Counted from the first letter of the stretch, positions 51,201 to 63,739 are shown. The stretch: 64,000 nucleotides of DNA from Casuarina equisetifolia (GCA_028551475.1 CM052356.1:3110001-3174000); one strand, 5' to 3'. Notes: generated by a model not told the origin, from the letters alone. Program-made: numbers and translations.

Positions 51201-53760
51201 AACAAATATTTCCCAATAACAATCCTAAGTGGAAGGTAGCACTGTCCTCCATCATCACCGGGAAGCTATGAGTTTTTTTTCAATTTAGCTATGTGGCTAG
51301 TTCAAACTTCATTGTGGATTTTATTTTATAATTTTACTTGTGAATGTTGGAAATAATTTCAAACGAGACTTCACAACATTGAATGGTTTTGGCAAAAGCA
51401 ACCATGAATGTCTATGTTGCTGGTGAAGTACTAATATTGTTCACAGTATGAATGTCTTGGTTTCGCAAGAATCTTAGTGGAAGAGACATCTCGATTTAAA
51501 GACAGTGCTAAGATGAGCCGTTTCAATCGATAGGGAAGAAATGGCCACCAATAGAGGTGCTACCAGTATGTAATAATGAAAATTATGGGGACCAACATAT
51601 TGGTAGCATCTGGTCTAGCAATTTACTGGTTCTTGAAAGAGGGGAGGTCTTGGGTTCAACAATGGGGAATAAGGGAATTAAGCAAGGGGGAAGATCATTG
51701 GGTGCAATCCAACCTACTATCAACATTTGAGAAAGCAAAAGAAAGGCATAAACATTCTTGCTAACTAGTAGATATAAGATATGATGAAAGTGAACCATAA
51801 ATGTTTTAAACACAGGTTTTGAAATCTATTAGCTGGTTGCAATGGTGACTGAATGAAAGGAATATGTACTGCTAATTTGATGTTTTCGTTACATAGGTGC
51901 TATTAGGGATTCTTTTATAATGACAATATCTTAAACGCTAGTAAATGGAAACTTATCTTTTTAATAGTAATTTCATTTTGTAAAGTATGTTATCCATCAT
52001 ACTTGAAGTTGTGCCCCAATTTAGTGATAATTTTCATCATATATGTTGGAAGATGGGTGGATACAACATATTTTATTCATGGCACTTACATTGAGCCTTC
52101 TTGCTTAACTTTTTTTTAATGAAATTATTAATTTCAAGTGAGATTCATGTGTGAGGCTGTTTATGAAATTATACAACTTGGAAGCAACTTTGATTCTTCA
52201 AAGGACCATAAGTGACCCCGCACAAGGAGGCTATCAAGGCAAACCTATCTACACTACTTGCAGCCGACCGTTTTGGAGTAAACCTGAAAGCAAAATCTTA
52301 TGAGAAGGTTGACAGCCTTGGTGAGAATACAGGTAATGCAGCCCGCACGATGGTTCTCCTCACGAGGAAATTAAAAAAAAAAGGTTCTTATAAAAGCTGT
52401 CTCGAGTGTAAAATGCAGTATGTCTAACTATAAGGTATAATGACTATCATCTATCTCAAAGCTCCTGAAGAAGAGATTCAATAATGATGGATCGAAATCT
52501 AGCGGCGCACACGAGGCACAGGGAAAGACATGGTAAGCTCACTTCACATTTTAAGGAAGATGTACTGAATTTTAGGATGAAAAATGATTATTACAGTGTC
52601 CTCTTCTAACACACGGTAATTAGGAAGATAAATGAGTGAGGTTCATCTAGGACAAAGGTTTGTTTTCATTAGTTTATTTGAAAAATAAAACAAGCTTAAA
52701 CCAAAATTTGACAATTGATTCATAAACAAACAAACTCAAAGACAATAATATAATTTTGAATAATCATATCAATATGAGCTTTTATGTTTATGAAAAGAAT
52801 ATGCTCATATATAATAAATAAATTGATATAAAGTTTAAAGTTTGTACAGTCTATATAAATAGATAAAATATGGGTAATTGCTTCAAGCAAGGAACATGAG
52901 GTTGTAAGCAAAATAGTTAAAATAATTTAGGAGGTAATGTTGTCAAAAGTAAAAAAACTAATATCGTTTAAATAGTTCCAAAAAAGGGATTAGGTATAAA
53001 TTTTTTTTCTTAAATGGTATGACTCATTGTCATATAAGTAGAATTTTTAATATATCTTTTAACAATATATAACTTATTATTTGTGTCTTAACACTCATCC
53101 TCACCATAATGACCAAATCATCACACCATTGTAGTGTCATATTTTGTGAACAATGTATATGCTTAAATTAATAGAATTTCATAAGTATGTTAAGAAAATA
53201 CTACTTATGATATTATATTAAGAAGTTTATTATTCAACCTAAAAGTCAACTTAAGAACAAATAAAGCATATTATTGCTAAAAGGTTTAAAGTCAATGCAA
53301 AAGTTATGCTGAAGGTTGAAAGAAATTTCTTTCATTTAATTTTAAATACAAATTTTCTTGTTTTCAGTATGAGATTCATGACCTCGAATACCTTTCAACA
53401 TGCTAATGTTATGTGAATAATGGGTTTGGAGTAAGATTAGATCTACTTTTATTAAGTTATATGTCTAATATATTTTATGATAGTAATTAAATACCAATGG
53501 GCTTCACAAATAATGTTGTTTTTTTATTAGGATTAATATTTTCATGATCTTGTGAGCATATTTGGCGAATATTCCATATAGTCTCTTGAAGATGTTTATT
53601 AAAATATTATTATGTGGGCTGAATTAATTCTACAAGCTTGGTGCCCCATTTTATGGACCTATTACTCCAAAACCTTCTTATATGGTCCAGATTTTATAAG
53701 GCCTTGATTCGGTGAGAATTAAGCCCATCTGAAACACAGCAGGCGCTCACGCGTGGAAAA
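51201..53760. other. no gene recognised
   Basis: Mixed sequence, more AT-rich after 52600. Short open frames at 51576-51764 and 52212-52427 resemble no family that I know. The latter is bounded by AATACAG/GTAATG, so an old exon is possible. Confidence 0.45.
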
Positions 53761-53762
53761 AG

Positions 53763-53870
53763 CTCGGTCCGTGCTTGCACCTTGGTTTAATGATTAGAAG
53801 GGTAATGGCCTCGTGCAGGAGTGGGTTCGAGACTATAAATAGCAAGCGATATTAAAACCTGCCAGTTCGA
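53763..53870 (+). repeat. tRNA-like (SINE-type) sequence
   Basis: An A-box-like TGGTTTAATGATTAG (about 53782) and a B-box-like GGGTTCGAGAC (about 53823) stand some 40 bases apart, as in Pol III promoters of tRNA-derived SINEs. No cloverleaf closes, and TATAAATAG (53834-53842) follows at once, so the boxes may be coincidental. Confidence 0.3.
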
Positions 53871-54010
53871 CAGAAACTTATACTTTCGGCCGCCTCATTC
53901 CGCATCTACAATTCACTTTAAATCTATCTGCAATCCTCGTCTTTTGGATTGGGCTTGAATCTGACGGTTTATGCCTTAGTTCCTATCAGTTCCAGGCTTC
54001 CCCGGAAACC
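53834..54010 (+). promoter_or_regulatory. possible promoter and leader of the intact ankyrin gene
   Basis: TATAAATAG is followed by a C/T-rich leader-like stretch and an exon-like end ...AAAGCATTG|GTGAG near 54030. If used, the 5' UTR would span introns up to the ATG at 56264. Inference only; RNA evidence is needed. Confidence 0.3.
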
Positions 54011-54458
54011 CATAGCAAATTGCAAAGCATTGGTGAGTTTGATCTTACAAATACGGGGCAATTGCGAAATTCTTCGGCATAATCTTACAATTTTCTGATT
54101 CATCTCTCTCTCTGTCTGTCTAATTTTGCAGTGAAATTAGAGATGTGGAAAGAAGTCCCAAGATCGGCACTGGTCTTGCTAATTGGATCGTTCACGATGC
54201 CCTTATCTTCTTATCCCCAAGAAGTCAATTTGAGGTTAGAACATCTGATTTCGGCATTAGGCGAAATTATTTCATTGAAATCTTTTTACAAAAATTATGA
54301 TCTTAAAATTAATGTTTATAAAAAAACTCTTCACTTAAAGTTGCAGTAAAATAAAAATACAGAACTAGAGGCGTTGTTTTTCTCTTTACTTGTTTTTATC
54401 TCTCAGCCCATTAAGGGCCTATTTCCGTAAGAGAGAAGTAGGGTTTGATTCATGTGCT

Positions 54459-54638
54459 GCATTCTCAGAAAGAAAGGGAGTGCCTCGCTTTCTCTTGCCG
54501 CAGAAACCTCGGAGAGACAGGGAGAGCCCGTTGCCTCCTCTTGCCGCCGCATTCTCAGAGAGAAAGAGAGAGCATCGCCTTCTCTTTCCGCAGAAACCTC
54601 GGAGAGAAAGGGAGAGCCTTTTGCCTCCTCTCGCCGCC
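54459..54638 (+). repeat. 90-bp tandem repeat, two units
   Basis: Units 54459-54548 and 54549-54638 share GCATTCTCAGA, CCGCAGAAACCTCGGAGAGA and TTGCCTCCTCTCGCCGCC-like ends. The period is a multiple of three, so several frames stay open across both units; I do not believe any is a protein. A weak third partial copy lies near 55050-55110. Confidence 0.8.
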
Positions 54639-54734
54639 ACAACGTCAGTTTCGTTGCACTCCCGGTAGGTCACTCTCTCCTTCTCTTTATTAGACATTTC
54701 AAGTGTTGCATTGTATATCAAATGGAAAATGTAG

Positions 54735-55840
54735 GATTTCTGATGTTACCGAAAACTGATTGTATGTTGGCTTGCTTTGAGTAACAGTAACAGAACTTTT
54801 TAATATTTTATTAAAGAAGTTGAAGTAGTATCAAGAAAGAGTTTGAATCACTTAAAAAGTTTGAGGGTAAAAAATCTGATTTTGGCAACAGGAGAAATTA
54901 TTTCATTTAAACGTTTTACAAAAATTATTATCTTAAAATTAACAAATGAAATTTAGGCCCCATAACCAAAATAAGGCTAATAATTTTTTCTAAAATCTCT
55001 ACTTAAAGTCACAGGACAACGGCAAAAGAAGAGAGGAACTTGGGCCTTCCTCTCTTCACTCCCAGCCCCATTTCCGTAAGAGAAACACAGGGTTTGACAC
55101 ACCACAGTTTCTCTTGCTGCTGTGATTAGTGTCTTAATCTATGATGAATAAAGTGTTTACTCACCTGTTGAAGTGCTTGCTGTACAACTCAAAGGGTTTA
55201 CTGAAAACTGATTGTATTTTGGCTTGCTTTGAATGATAGTAAAGGAATTTGCCTTGTAACATAGGTGAGTGGTTGGCATCAATTGACCCATCAGAAATTG
55301 CATGTTGGGACCATAAATATGTAGTGTTCTTTATGTATAAAATCTATCTAGGTTTGAGCTGCTTGTGTTGCTGTTACACTGTTGTCTGATGTGAATTGTG
55401 TTTGCATTTAAGACTATTGCTCACAAACGACTAAAGAAATTAAGGCACTGGTTAAGATCTCTGTCGTCAAGTTGAATTGCCCGGTGATACCAAGTTTGTT
55501 TTAAAGGGGGTGAAATATGATTTCCAAGTGCTTCTTTTTGCCAAATTAGTTTGTAAGTAGCTGCATTTTATATCAAATCCCAAACGTAGGGTTTTGTTTG
55601 CTTTCATGCTTTTCTTTGTTTTCCTCAATAGTGTTTTAATCTTGTACCATAAGCTGATTTGAGGTGATTAGTGTCTTAATCTGCGATCAATAGAGTGGTT
55701 AATCACCTATTGAAGTGGTTGCTGTACAACCCAAAGGGGTTACTGAAAGTATATTGGCTTGCTTTAATTGATAGTAAAGGAACTTTTTAGTGATTTGTTA
55801 AAGGAGGTGAAGTAGCATTAGGGAGTTCAAATGAGTTAAA
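54735..55840 (+). repeat. diverged duplicated blocks upstream of the ankyrin gene
   Basis: GTGATTAGTGTCTTAATCT...GTACAACTCAAAGGGTTTACTGAAA at 55122-55260 recurs at 55660-55780. The TTGGCTTGCTTTGA...AGTAA(C/A)GAACTTTTTA block occurs near 54765, 55220 and 55755. These look like successive local duplications of one segment of about 450-550 bases. Confidence 0.65.
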
Positions 55841-56263
55841 AAATTTGGGTTGATTTCTATGTTTTGGTTGGGATTAATAGTATGTATAATATGTTATTTA
55901 AGTGGGGAAATATTTGTCAAGTTGCTTTTGTCATTTTTCCATTTTATTTTAATCTAATCCATTACTGTTAGGGAGATTAGTATAATTCAAATTATATATC
56001 TAGTTAGATATATTGGAGCCAAGGGGGAAGGGGAAGGTTCTTTGGCTTATATCATCCCTTCGGGGGTTAAAGTGCTAACTTGCTTCGGCTGGGGTAAGCC
56101 CTCATTGTGCTAGTCGCTAGTGGTTGGTCCAATGAGATATAAACTTTGAGGGATCATGTTCAACCTTTAACTCTTTTGTTGTTTATGGAAGTGAATGATG
56201 GTATTTCTTTTGTTACGTAACTAGTCTTTCTAATAGTGTTTTGATTTTGTCAATAGATTAAAC

Positions 56264-59200
56264 ATGGAAAATCACCTAATTGTTCGTCAAGGAAGGGATT
56301 TTGGGGATTTGGCTCTTTGGATGAAATCTGTTTTGGTTGCTGAAAATCTCTGGGGTACCATTGATCCTTCGGTTAAAGATAACGAATCTTCCTATGGTTT
56401 ACAAGAAAAGGAGGAGAAGGCTTTACAGGTGATTCACAATTATTGCAGTGGGAGAGCCCTTTTTGCAATTGCAAAAGAAAAAAAGCCTAGGTGTGCTTGG
56501 AAAAAATTGGCAGAGTTTTATTACAAGGAATCTTTTGATGCACGAGGTTCTTTCTTTCTCTCTCTTGGTATTGTGTATGCCCAAATTAGTTATAGTGAAA
56601 TTAAATTTTATCCTTTGTTTGATAAAATTAATTTTGAAAGGTCCCTGACATTCATTGCTTTGATTCTTTTTTGTTCTTTACCAGATGAAGAATTGAAATA
56701 TGTAGGAATAGAGCAGTTAACTGAGGCTGTTGAAAGGAAAAATTGGGAGTTTGTAGAGAAGTTATTAGCTTATTGGCCAGATTTGACGATATCAATGGAA
56801 CAACATCTGCAGGTGTCATTTCTCAAGCTTTTAAGTTGTAGAGATTGGGAAAATGCTCGAAGGCTTCTCACGTGCTATCCACCTCTCAAGACATCCTTGG
56901 AAGAAACATTTGGTGAGTTTGTGAGAGGTGGAGATTGGGAGGCGATTGAGAACTCAGTCATCCGCCATCCACATTTGGGAACAATCAAGGTCACATCTAG
57001 AGATGAGACAGCTCTTCATGTTGCTGTGCATGGAGGGAAAGAACGAATTGTGAATTGCTTGGTGGAGCAAATGGAAGACTTGAAAGGCGTGGATGTTGAT
57101 GGTTATTCAGCCTTAGCTATGGCAGTTATTCATGGTAAGAGCAGCATGGTGGAGTGCATGCTCAGGAAAGATAGCACCTTAATTGAATTTGAGACCAACA
57201 GGAAGCGCATACCGGTTGTCTTGGCTATAGAATACAAGCATGAGAAAATGGTTGGGTATCTTTATGATCGCACTCCCTTGGAGTATCTAATAGATCACCA
57301 AGGCATCCATGGTGCCACAGTTTGTTCACGTGCTATATATAATGGGATGTTAGGTAAGAACTATTTCTTTAACTAGTCATTAGTCATTATTGCGTTGATT
57401 TGATGTCTTAACAGCATAAGTTCCTTTGTGTTTATTGTTTTTCTTATGCTGCTGTGACATAACAGAGGTCGCTTTGGACTTAATCGAACGACATCAACCT
57501 TTAGTTCTTAAGCGGGATGTGGATGGACGATCGCCCCTTTATGCATTGGCTTCTACACCTGATGCATTTTTGCATGTAAAGCGGCCTAAGTTGGTGGTTC
57601 AATCAAACTGCTTGGATGTATTCCATCATCCTGTTTTGATTAACATTGGTATGTTGCACACCCCAAGGATATATGATTTTAAATCTAGTAGGATTGCATG
57701 TAATGCCATCCAACCACTGCCGCTGCCCGATTAGTATGTGATGCGAAGACCAAATGTTTTAATTAAGTGATTGCACATGTTGACTTTACGAAGACATCTA
57801 AATTATTAGAACTCTTGATAAGAGTTAATGTGACAACTCTTAGGATATCCTTGAATTTACATACAAATGGGAAAAAAAAATTCCACGTGTGATGTCATAA
57901 TGTGTTACATACATGCACAAATTTGCACATTTTCAGACTATTATTTTTTGATTGATTTCTTGAACTTCCTTATTCTTCTCTTGGTTTTGCTTTATAGTTT
58001 GACTAGAGTTTCATGTTGTTGAATTGGTATTATTTATACTGTTTTGGCAGAAAAGGAATCATTTGAGCTTGCCCATTCACTTTTGGATTGCATGTGCTCT
58101 GAGATATTGAAGTCAAATGCCGAACGCAGGGGAACTGGATGCTTTTCTGATTCCATCCACGTTGCTATCCGAGAAGGGACATTTGACTTTGTCAGTAAAA
58201 TATTGAAAAAAGGTGGTGTCGTGGAATGGCCCCTTGATTCTGATGGAAGAAGCATCCTTTCTTACGCAGTCCTCCACCGTCAAGCTAAAATCTTCAGAGA
58301 AATACTCAAGTCTCCTACTAGGGATAAAATGATTAATTCTGTGGACAAGCACCAACATAACGTACTACATGTGGCAGGTATGTTTGGACCTAAGAGTAAG
58401 ATAGATGGCATCACAAGTCCTGCATTGCAAATGCAAAGTCAAGTACGATGTTACAAGGTCAGTCCACTAGTATTACTACCTATAAAAATATTTATTTTTG
58501 ATGGAAGTTCCAATGCATTTCTGATTAGGGGTAGTTTGTTTAGGCAGTGAATGGTTTCGAAACTTATGCATATTATCATATTTAGAAGGCAACATTTACT
58601 TACAGTTTTAGTTTTCTATTTTTTTGGGTCTACTCATTATTGACTCAAGAAAAGGAAAAACCCTGCAAGTGCATGTATAGTCTTTTATGATAAGTACAAC
58701 AAGCCTAGAAGAAGTATTACATAAGAAGTGCTGCTTAGGTAAACCAAGTTCTAGTTTTAGGACCACAAGTTGAAAGATTTTAATCTTCCTTAAAAACTGG
58801 TCCTAACTTTTATCTTATGGTTTTGTTGTCATTTCATGAAACTTTTGGTACAAAATCCCCAACTAAGGACTGAAGAGTTATTTATTTGTCTATATTGAGG
58901 TTTACGGTTGAAGTGTGATATAATCTAGCTGTTTCAATACATTGTCTTAATTATTATAGGATCAACATTCACTAACTTGTTAGTTGTGGTCTACATGCTT
59001 TGGAATCATATCAAGATACCACAGATAGTTGATTTCTAAAGCGAAAGAAGATTATGATATTGTAAATTAAAAAATAAACTATATAAAGAACATAATTAGT
59101 GATTGGAAACATCACCATTGGTATTAGCTCTTCCTGTAACTTAAAGTTTTTCATGTTAGGCTTGTTCTATTTGTTGCTTGGTTTCATGAAGAAAGTTCCT

Positions 59201-59965
59201 ATCTAGTTTTATGATTAACAACTTTAATCTATGCAACATGTATGATTTAATGGTCAATTTATAGTCTTACTTGTATGTGTATTTTGTGTTATTTCTTTTG
59301 AAAAATCAGCATCAGGAATTTTATTTCAATTTATAATCTTTTTTGTTATATTTCTTCCTAAGACTTTCTTTTAACAAATGTAGGAGGTGGAGAGCATTGT
59401 ACTTCGCACAATGATAAGGGCTACAAATAAAGATGGTTTGACTCCTCAAGATTTATTTACCATAAATCACATGGACTTGAGGAAAAAGGGAAAGGAATCG
59501 ATGATGAGTGCAGCAAGTTCTTATACAATGGTAGTTTCCATTCTTTGGTCTGCAATGCTTGCTGTGATCATTTCAGTTCCGGGTGGTTACAATGAAATGG
59601 GCTTGCCAAATTTCTGGGGTAAAAAAGCATATATGGTTTCTTCGGTAGGTAATAACCTATCATGTTTATTCTCCTTCATATCACTGATGGCATTATTGGG
59701 AGTCCAGACATCGCGATATGCAGAAACAGATTTCCTTGTATCATTGCCTATCATGATGATAACAGGATTAGTTGCTTTTGTCTTTTCTATTCTGACTGCA
59801 TTGGTAGCTTTCTTAGCCCTTGTTGTAATATTTTCAAGTGGACAATTATGGCTTATGTATACCTCCATTTGTTCTGCCATTGTTCTTTTTGTTTTCTTTG
59901 TAAGGATGATGTTTGTTCCATTTATTGCCCTCTGTAAAGCAACTTGGGGGAGCGATTGGATGTGA
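56264..59965 (+). CDS. ankyrin-repeat PGG-domain membrane protein with gag-like N-terminus
   Basis: Exons 56264-56546, 56685-57353, 57466-57648, 58051-58457 and 59384-59965 join in frame to 2124 bases, or 707 aa. Residues 1-94 form a DUF4219/UBN2 gag-like module (LALWMKSVLVAENLWGTIDP; ALQVIHNYCSG; AWKKLAEFYY). Residues 95-450 hold ankyrin-type units, for example DETALHVAVHGGKERIVNCL and DVDGYSALAMAVIHGKSSMV, then DGRSPLYALAST and DGRSILSYAVLHRQ. The last exon starts VESIVLRTMI, has the PGG-domain lead SMMSAASSYTMVVSILW and VPGGYN, and four hydrophobic segments. Ankyrin-PGG proteins (ACD6/ITN1 type) sit in the plasma membrane or ER and act in defence or salt/ROS signalling; the role here is inferred. 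Intron 1 (138 bases) is stop-free and in frame. No damage seen. Confidence 0.88.
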
Positions 59966-60161
59966 AGCCTTGTTTTGAACTTATTGATGATATTCAATAT
60001 TTCATGGGTTTTCATCAAGTATTTTCTTGGCAGCCGAAACTCTTTTTTTGACTGTCTTACATATAATGAATTTTGCAGTCTTGTGTCGCAGATTAGGCCA
60101 TTAAGACTTATTCACTATTAGACCATTAAGAATTATTCATTGGTGCTTGTTATCTCCCCTA

Positions 60162-60742
60162 TTCATTGCTGACAATAAGGTTTACATGCTGTGACTTGTA
60201 ACTGAAAATTATGGGCAGAACTTTGAGTTTGCATTATGGGGGTGGTGAAATCAAAATTCCCACGCCCTTTAGCTTCTTGACCAGGTGCAAGAGTGATGGC
60301 CTCAGTCAAGACAGGAGACTGTATGATATCAGCGCTTACAAATACCAACTCTATGGGCATTTGACCTAGCATTAGATTTTGTGGACCCAAAACTGATTTA
60401 ACCACCAAACCAGAAGCCATCCTCTATTTGACCAGCAACATTATGAATACAGCCACCTGTTGCATTCAATTTTGGTGGAAATGTTAAATTTGTAGCAGAT
60501 GTAAGATTATGCAGCTAAGGTTTCCTATCTACGGTTTCACCATTGTTAACCGCTTCCATCTCATTATCGTCCTCGGGAAGATCCAAAACATTAGGAAGGG
60601 AACTTGAGTCGTTGGTAGATTCTTGCCGTTCAATAATTGAGGTTTTGTTCACGTTCCTGATCCACATGGTCCTTAGTTGCCATTATAGCTTTCCATGATC
60701 CATCTGCAGTGATAATCGCTTCTCTCCCAACCCCTTCGGAAC
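60162..60742 (-). pseudogene. PIAL1/2-type SUMO ligase fragment
   Basis: Minus-strand segments in different frames match the C-terminal part of PIAL1/PIAL2 proteins (SP-RING E4-type SUMO ligases). They read GREAIITADGSWKA, then SSLPNVLDLPEDDNEMEAVN, then QIEDGFWFGG, then SPVLTEAITLAP. Frameshifts and stops (for example TGA after NLNY near 60640, TAG after VDRKP) separate them. The first segment follows an acceptor-like CCCAG at 60743, so exon borders are kept. The SP-RING part is absent from this window. Confidence 0.6.
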
Positions 60743-61623
60743 CTGGGAAGAAGATCAATACACAATCAATGAGAAAGTAGTGAAAAAAGAAGTGAAAAAC
60801 AAATGGAAAGTGTAAAACCCATAACTACTTGCCTTGACCACAAAAAAGAAAAAAGAAAAGAAAGGAAAAGAACAAAAATCAAATAACGATTAAAATTTAC
60901 CATCTTAACCATACATACATTTTCATATTCATTTTATTGGTGCTGATTCTTAAACTCAACTATCAAAATTCTTCCAAACACAGCAAGCAGTAGATGGAGG
61001 AGGATGAGATTTAACAACACACAAGGAGGTATAATTTAGAGCATGGTTTGATTCAGAACTTAAAGGAGTATAAATTGAAAAATTACCAAATTCCTCACCC
61101 CGTCTTAAGTCTCAAATAAGTTGAATTTCTATTTCTATGTTTCTTAACTTCTTAAGTTCATCACTACTACTAACTCAATAATTATACACACTTTCACATA
61201 GATTCCTTTTACTTTTTCACGTAATCTATATAAAGTTAAAATTTAACCCTTCAAACTCCCTTTTCAAAAGAGTTAACTTGCAATCACTCTTTCAAGAGAA
61301 TGCAATATACACATAACTTGTCATAAATATTTAGCCCACCGATAATTACTAGGCAAACAATTACTCTAGCTTGTAAATTATCTTACAATGTTAGATTGCT
61401 GCAAACCAACCCCTTATCAATGAAAGCTATGACGAGCCCCCTCTTTATTAGTGGCATACTTGCACCTTATTTATTAATCATGGCTGTGAATTATCTTACC
61501 ATGCCAAATGGCTAAAGGCCGCAAACTTGTCAATGGGGGTGGTGACAAACCCCTTCTTTATTAGTGGCATACATTTAGTGGCACACCTCCACTCTATATG
61601 TTAATGGGATGACTCAGCCATTC
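60743..61623. other. intergenic, no gene recognised
   Basis: AT-rich sequence between the PIAL fragment and solo LTR A3. Two short similar blocks (CCCTTCTTTATTAGTGGCATAC-like at about 61440 and 61553) hint at a local duplication. Confidence 0.5.
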
Positions 61624-61628
61624 ACACA

Positions 61629-63676
61629 CGATAACTTTATTTTTATATAGTTATTTTGTTTAATTTAAGCAATAAATAATATAATACTTGTGAAAAATAT
61701 TTGAATTTCTCTTTATTTAAATTTCTTTTGTTTATGTAGCATAAGGAGGAATAGAGAAAAAGGATGAACATGGAGAACCTAATACTTATTATGTGGCATA
61801 ATAAAGTCATATCAAGATCAAGAGAGTCAAGATGAGCTTATTTTTTTATGAATAAACTCACATATTTATAAAATAAAGAAAAACTAATTGATATTCCAAC
61901 TTTTAGATATTTTCTTTTCTTTTCTTTTCTTTTAAGAAGAATTGCTTTAATTCCAAATGGGGCTTGATTAGAACTTTGTTCTTTTTTTTTTTGTTTGGAT
62001 ATGTGATATTATTATGTTTGCTACATGCAATAATTGAAATTACCATGAATATGAATATCTCCTCTTTATGTCAGCTATAACTTATATTCTTATTTTTAAA
62101 AATGTTCTTAGAAAAGAAATGTTCTCGAAAGGCTAGACCCAAATTCATAAGGTAGAGAAAAAAATGAACTTTTTTTTATAAGAGAGTTTACCGCAACCAC
62201 AAATCTACCCATAACTAAACAAACCATTCCAAACTACAACCTTGCAACCTAAAAAGACGCCTTCAATCATTTGCTCAATTACTACTAAGAACGTCTTGTG
62301 CATTGTCTGAGTCCGAACTTAAGGGTAATATGATGATGCATGTCTAATTATGTGACAAGCCCTCCTTGCTTGACCCCGAGCCCTTTGTCCTAGGGCAGAC
62401 CTTTGTCTGCCGGACTACTCGTTTCTTATGTTAACATGCTTGCTTGAACACTAAAGCACCTACTAAGAACCTTTTCTTTGATTTTAATTATTTTAACTAA
62501 TGATGTATTTTTTGCTTTTATTTCTTCCCTTACAATTTTAGAGAAGGTTTTTAGAGTTACACTCAAACCGCTTGCCTTACACATTTTAAAAATAAGCTTT
62601 AATTGTCCTTCTTTCTTTCTTTATCTATTGACTTTTGTTCCAATTAAGCTTTGAATGATTGTTATTAGATTTTTCATTGTTGTTAGGTTATCTAAATAAT
62701 TAAAAAACTTAGTCATTTTAAGAGTTGAAAGCTAATTAATATAGGAGTTCAAAAACTAATTATTTTAAATCTTCAAAACCCACTTTTACTAGGATAGGAA
62801 ATAGGTTTAAACCTAAACCCTATTTAAGAAAAGAGAATAGGCAAAAGAAAGGGGAAATAAGTTCAGCACAACTCAAGAGAACGGCTATGAATTTAAGGTT
62901 TTCTTGAAGAAAAGACAAAAAGGATGACATACTTCTTGTTCTTTGATTTAATACTCCTTTTTTAATTCCTGTTATTGTTCTTCTTTATTATTTTATTATG
63001 TTTTAGTTACTTTTGTTAGAGTTGCGATATAACCTAATTATGATGGTATGAATCTTATGATTATTATATTTTGTAAGATATTTTGTTTATATGAAATTAC
63101 ATGTTACTATATTTAATTCTTTTGAGTGGTCAATTACTACTTAAATGATATGATTTGCATATTTGAGATCAACAGGAGATAATATGCAGTTATTTCTTGT
63201 AATGTGTAATCATAAATTAAATATAGATAGACAATACCATATTGTTTATGTGACTTTTGATGTAAATTAAGAATATTTATAGATCCTAATGCATATGGTA
63301 TGTTTCAATTCACATATAGAAATATAATTAACTAATGAGCTAAATATGTTTGCTATACCTAGATATAGGATAGTAAGTAAATTAAGAAAATTTGCCATCA
63401 CATGAGTATTGTCCCTCTTGCAAGCACAAATAATGAAAATTCATATCTAGTAATGATGGTGAAATCAAATGCTCTAACATATTTTTTGTATTAAGTTTTG
63501 TTAAATCTTTTACTATTAATCTATCATCTATCATTTAGATTTAGATAAATTCTAAGAGTTATTCACCGTTAATAATTAGTTAGTCTAGTAATTGCCAATC
63601 TCTGTGGGATGATATTTTTCTTATCATTTTATTACTTATTCAACATGTTCACTTGTATATAAAATTTCACCAAACA
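61629..63676 (+). mobile_element. solo LTR, family A copy 3, with an insertion
   Basis: Begins CGATAACTTTATTTTTATA (T to C at the first base) and ends TTCACCAAACA, with near-identical flanks ACACA (61624-61628) and ACACG (63677-63681). It follows copy 1 base for base in order, apart from about 820 extra bases at 61840-62663. It keeps the TATA-like CCTATTTAAG near 62818. Confidence 0.78.
61840..62663. mobile_element. insertion of about 820 bp inside solo LTR A3
   Basis: In copy 1 the sequence GATGGGCTTGGACTTTAGATTTTTC is continuous. In copy 3 GATGAGCTTA and TTAGATTTTTC are separated by this block. It has no coding frame that I recognise. Its ends show no clear inverted repeats or target duplication, so the class is unknown. 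Confidence 0.55.
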
Positions 63677-63739
63677 ACACGCGTTTAATAATTATTCTTT
63701 TTCACCTTTTTATGGTTCTTAAAAAAGAAAAAAATTGTA

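Noticed and set aside
51576..52427. Short open frames as exons of another gene
   Set aside because: No recognisable domain, and no consistent set of splice sites linking them.
53763..53842. tRNA gene
   Set aside because: A/B-box-like strings are present, but I could not fold acceptor and anticodon stems, so it is listed only as a weak SINE-like repeat.
54390..54784. Five overlapping open frames on both strands
   Set aside because: All come from the 90-base tandem repeat, whose period is divisible by three. None has family similarity.
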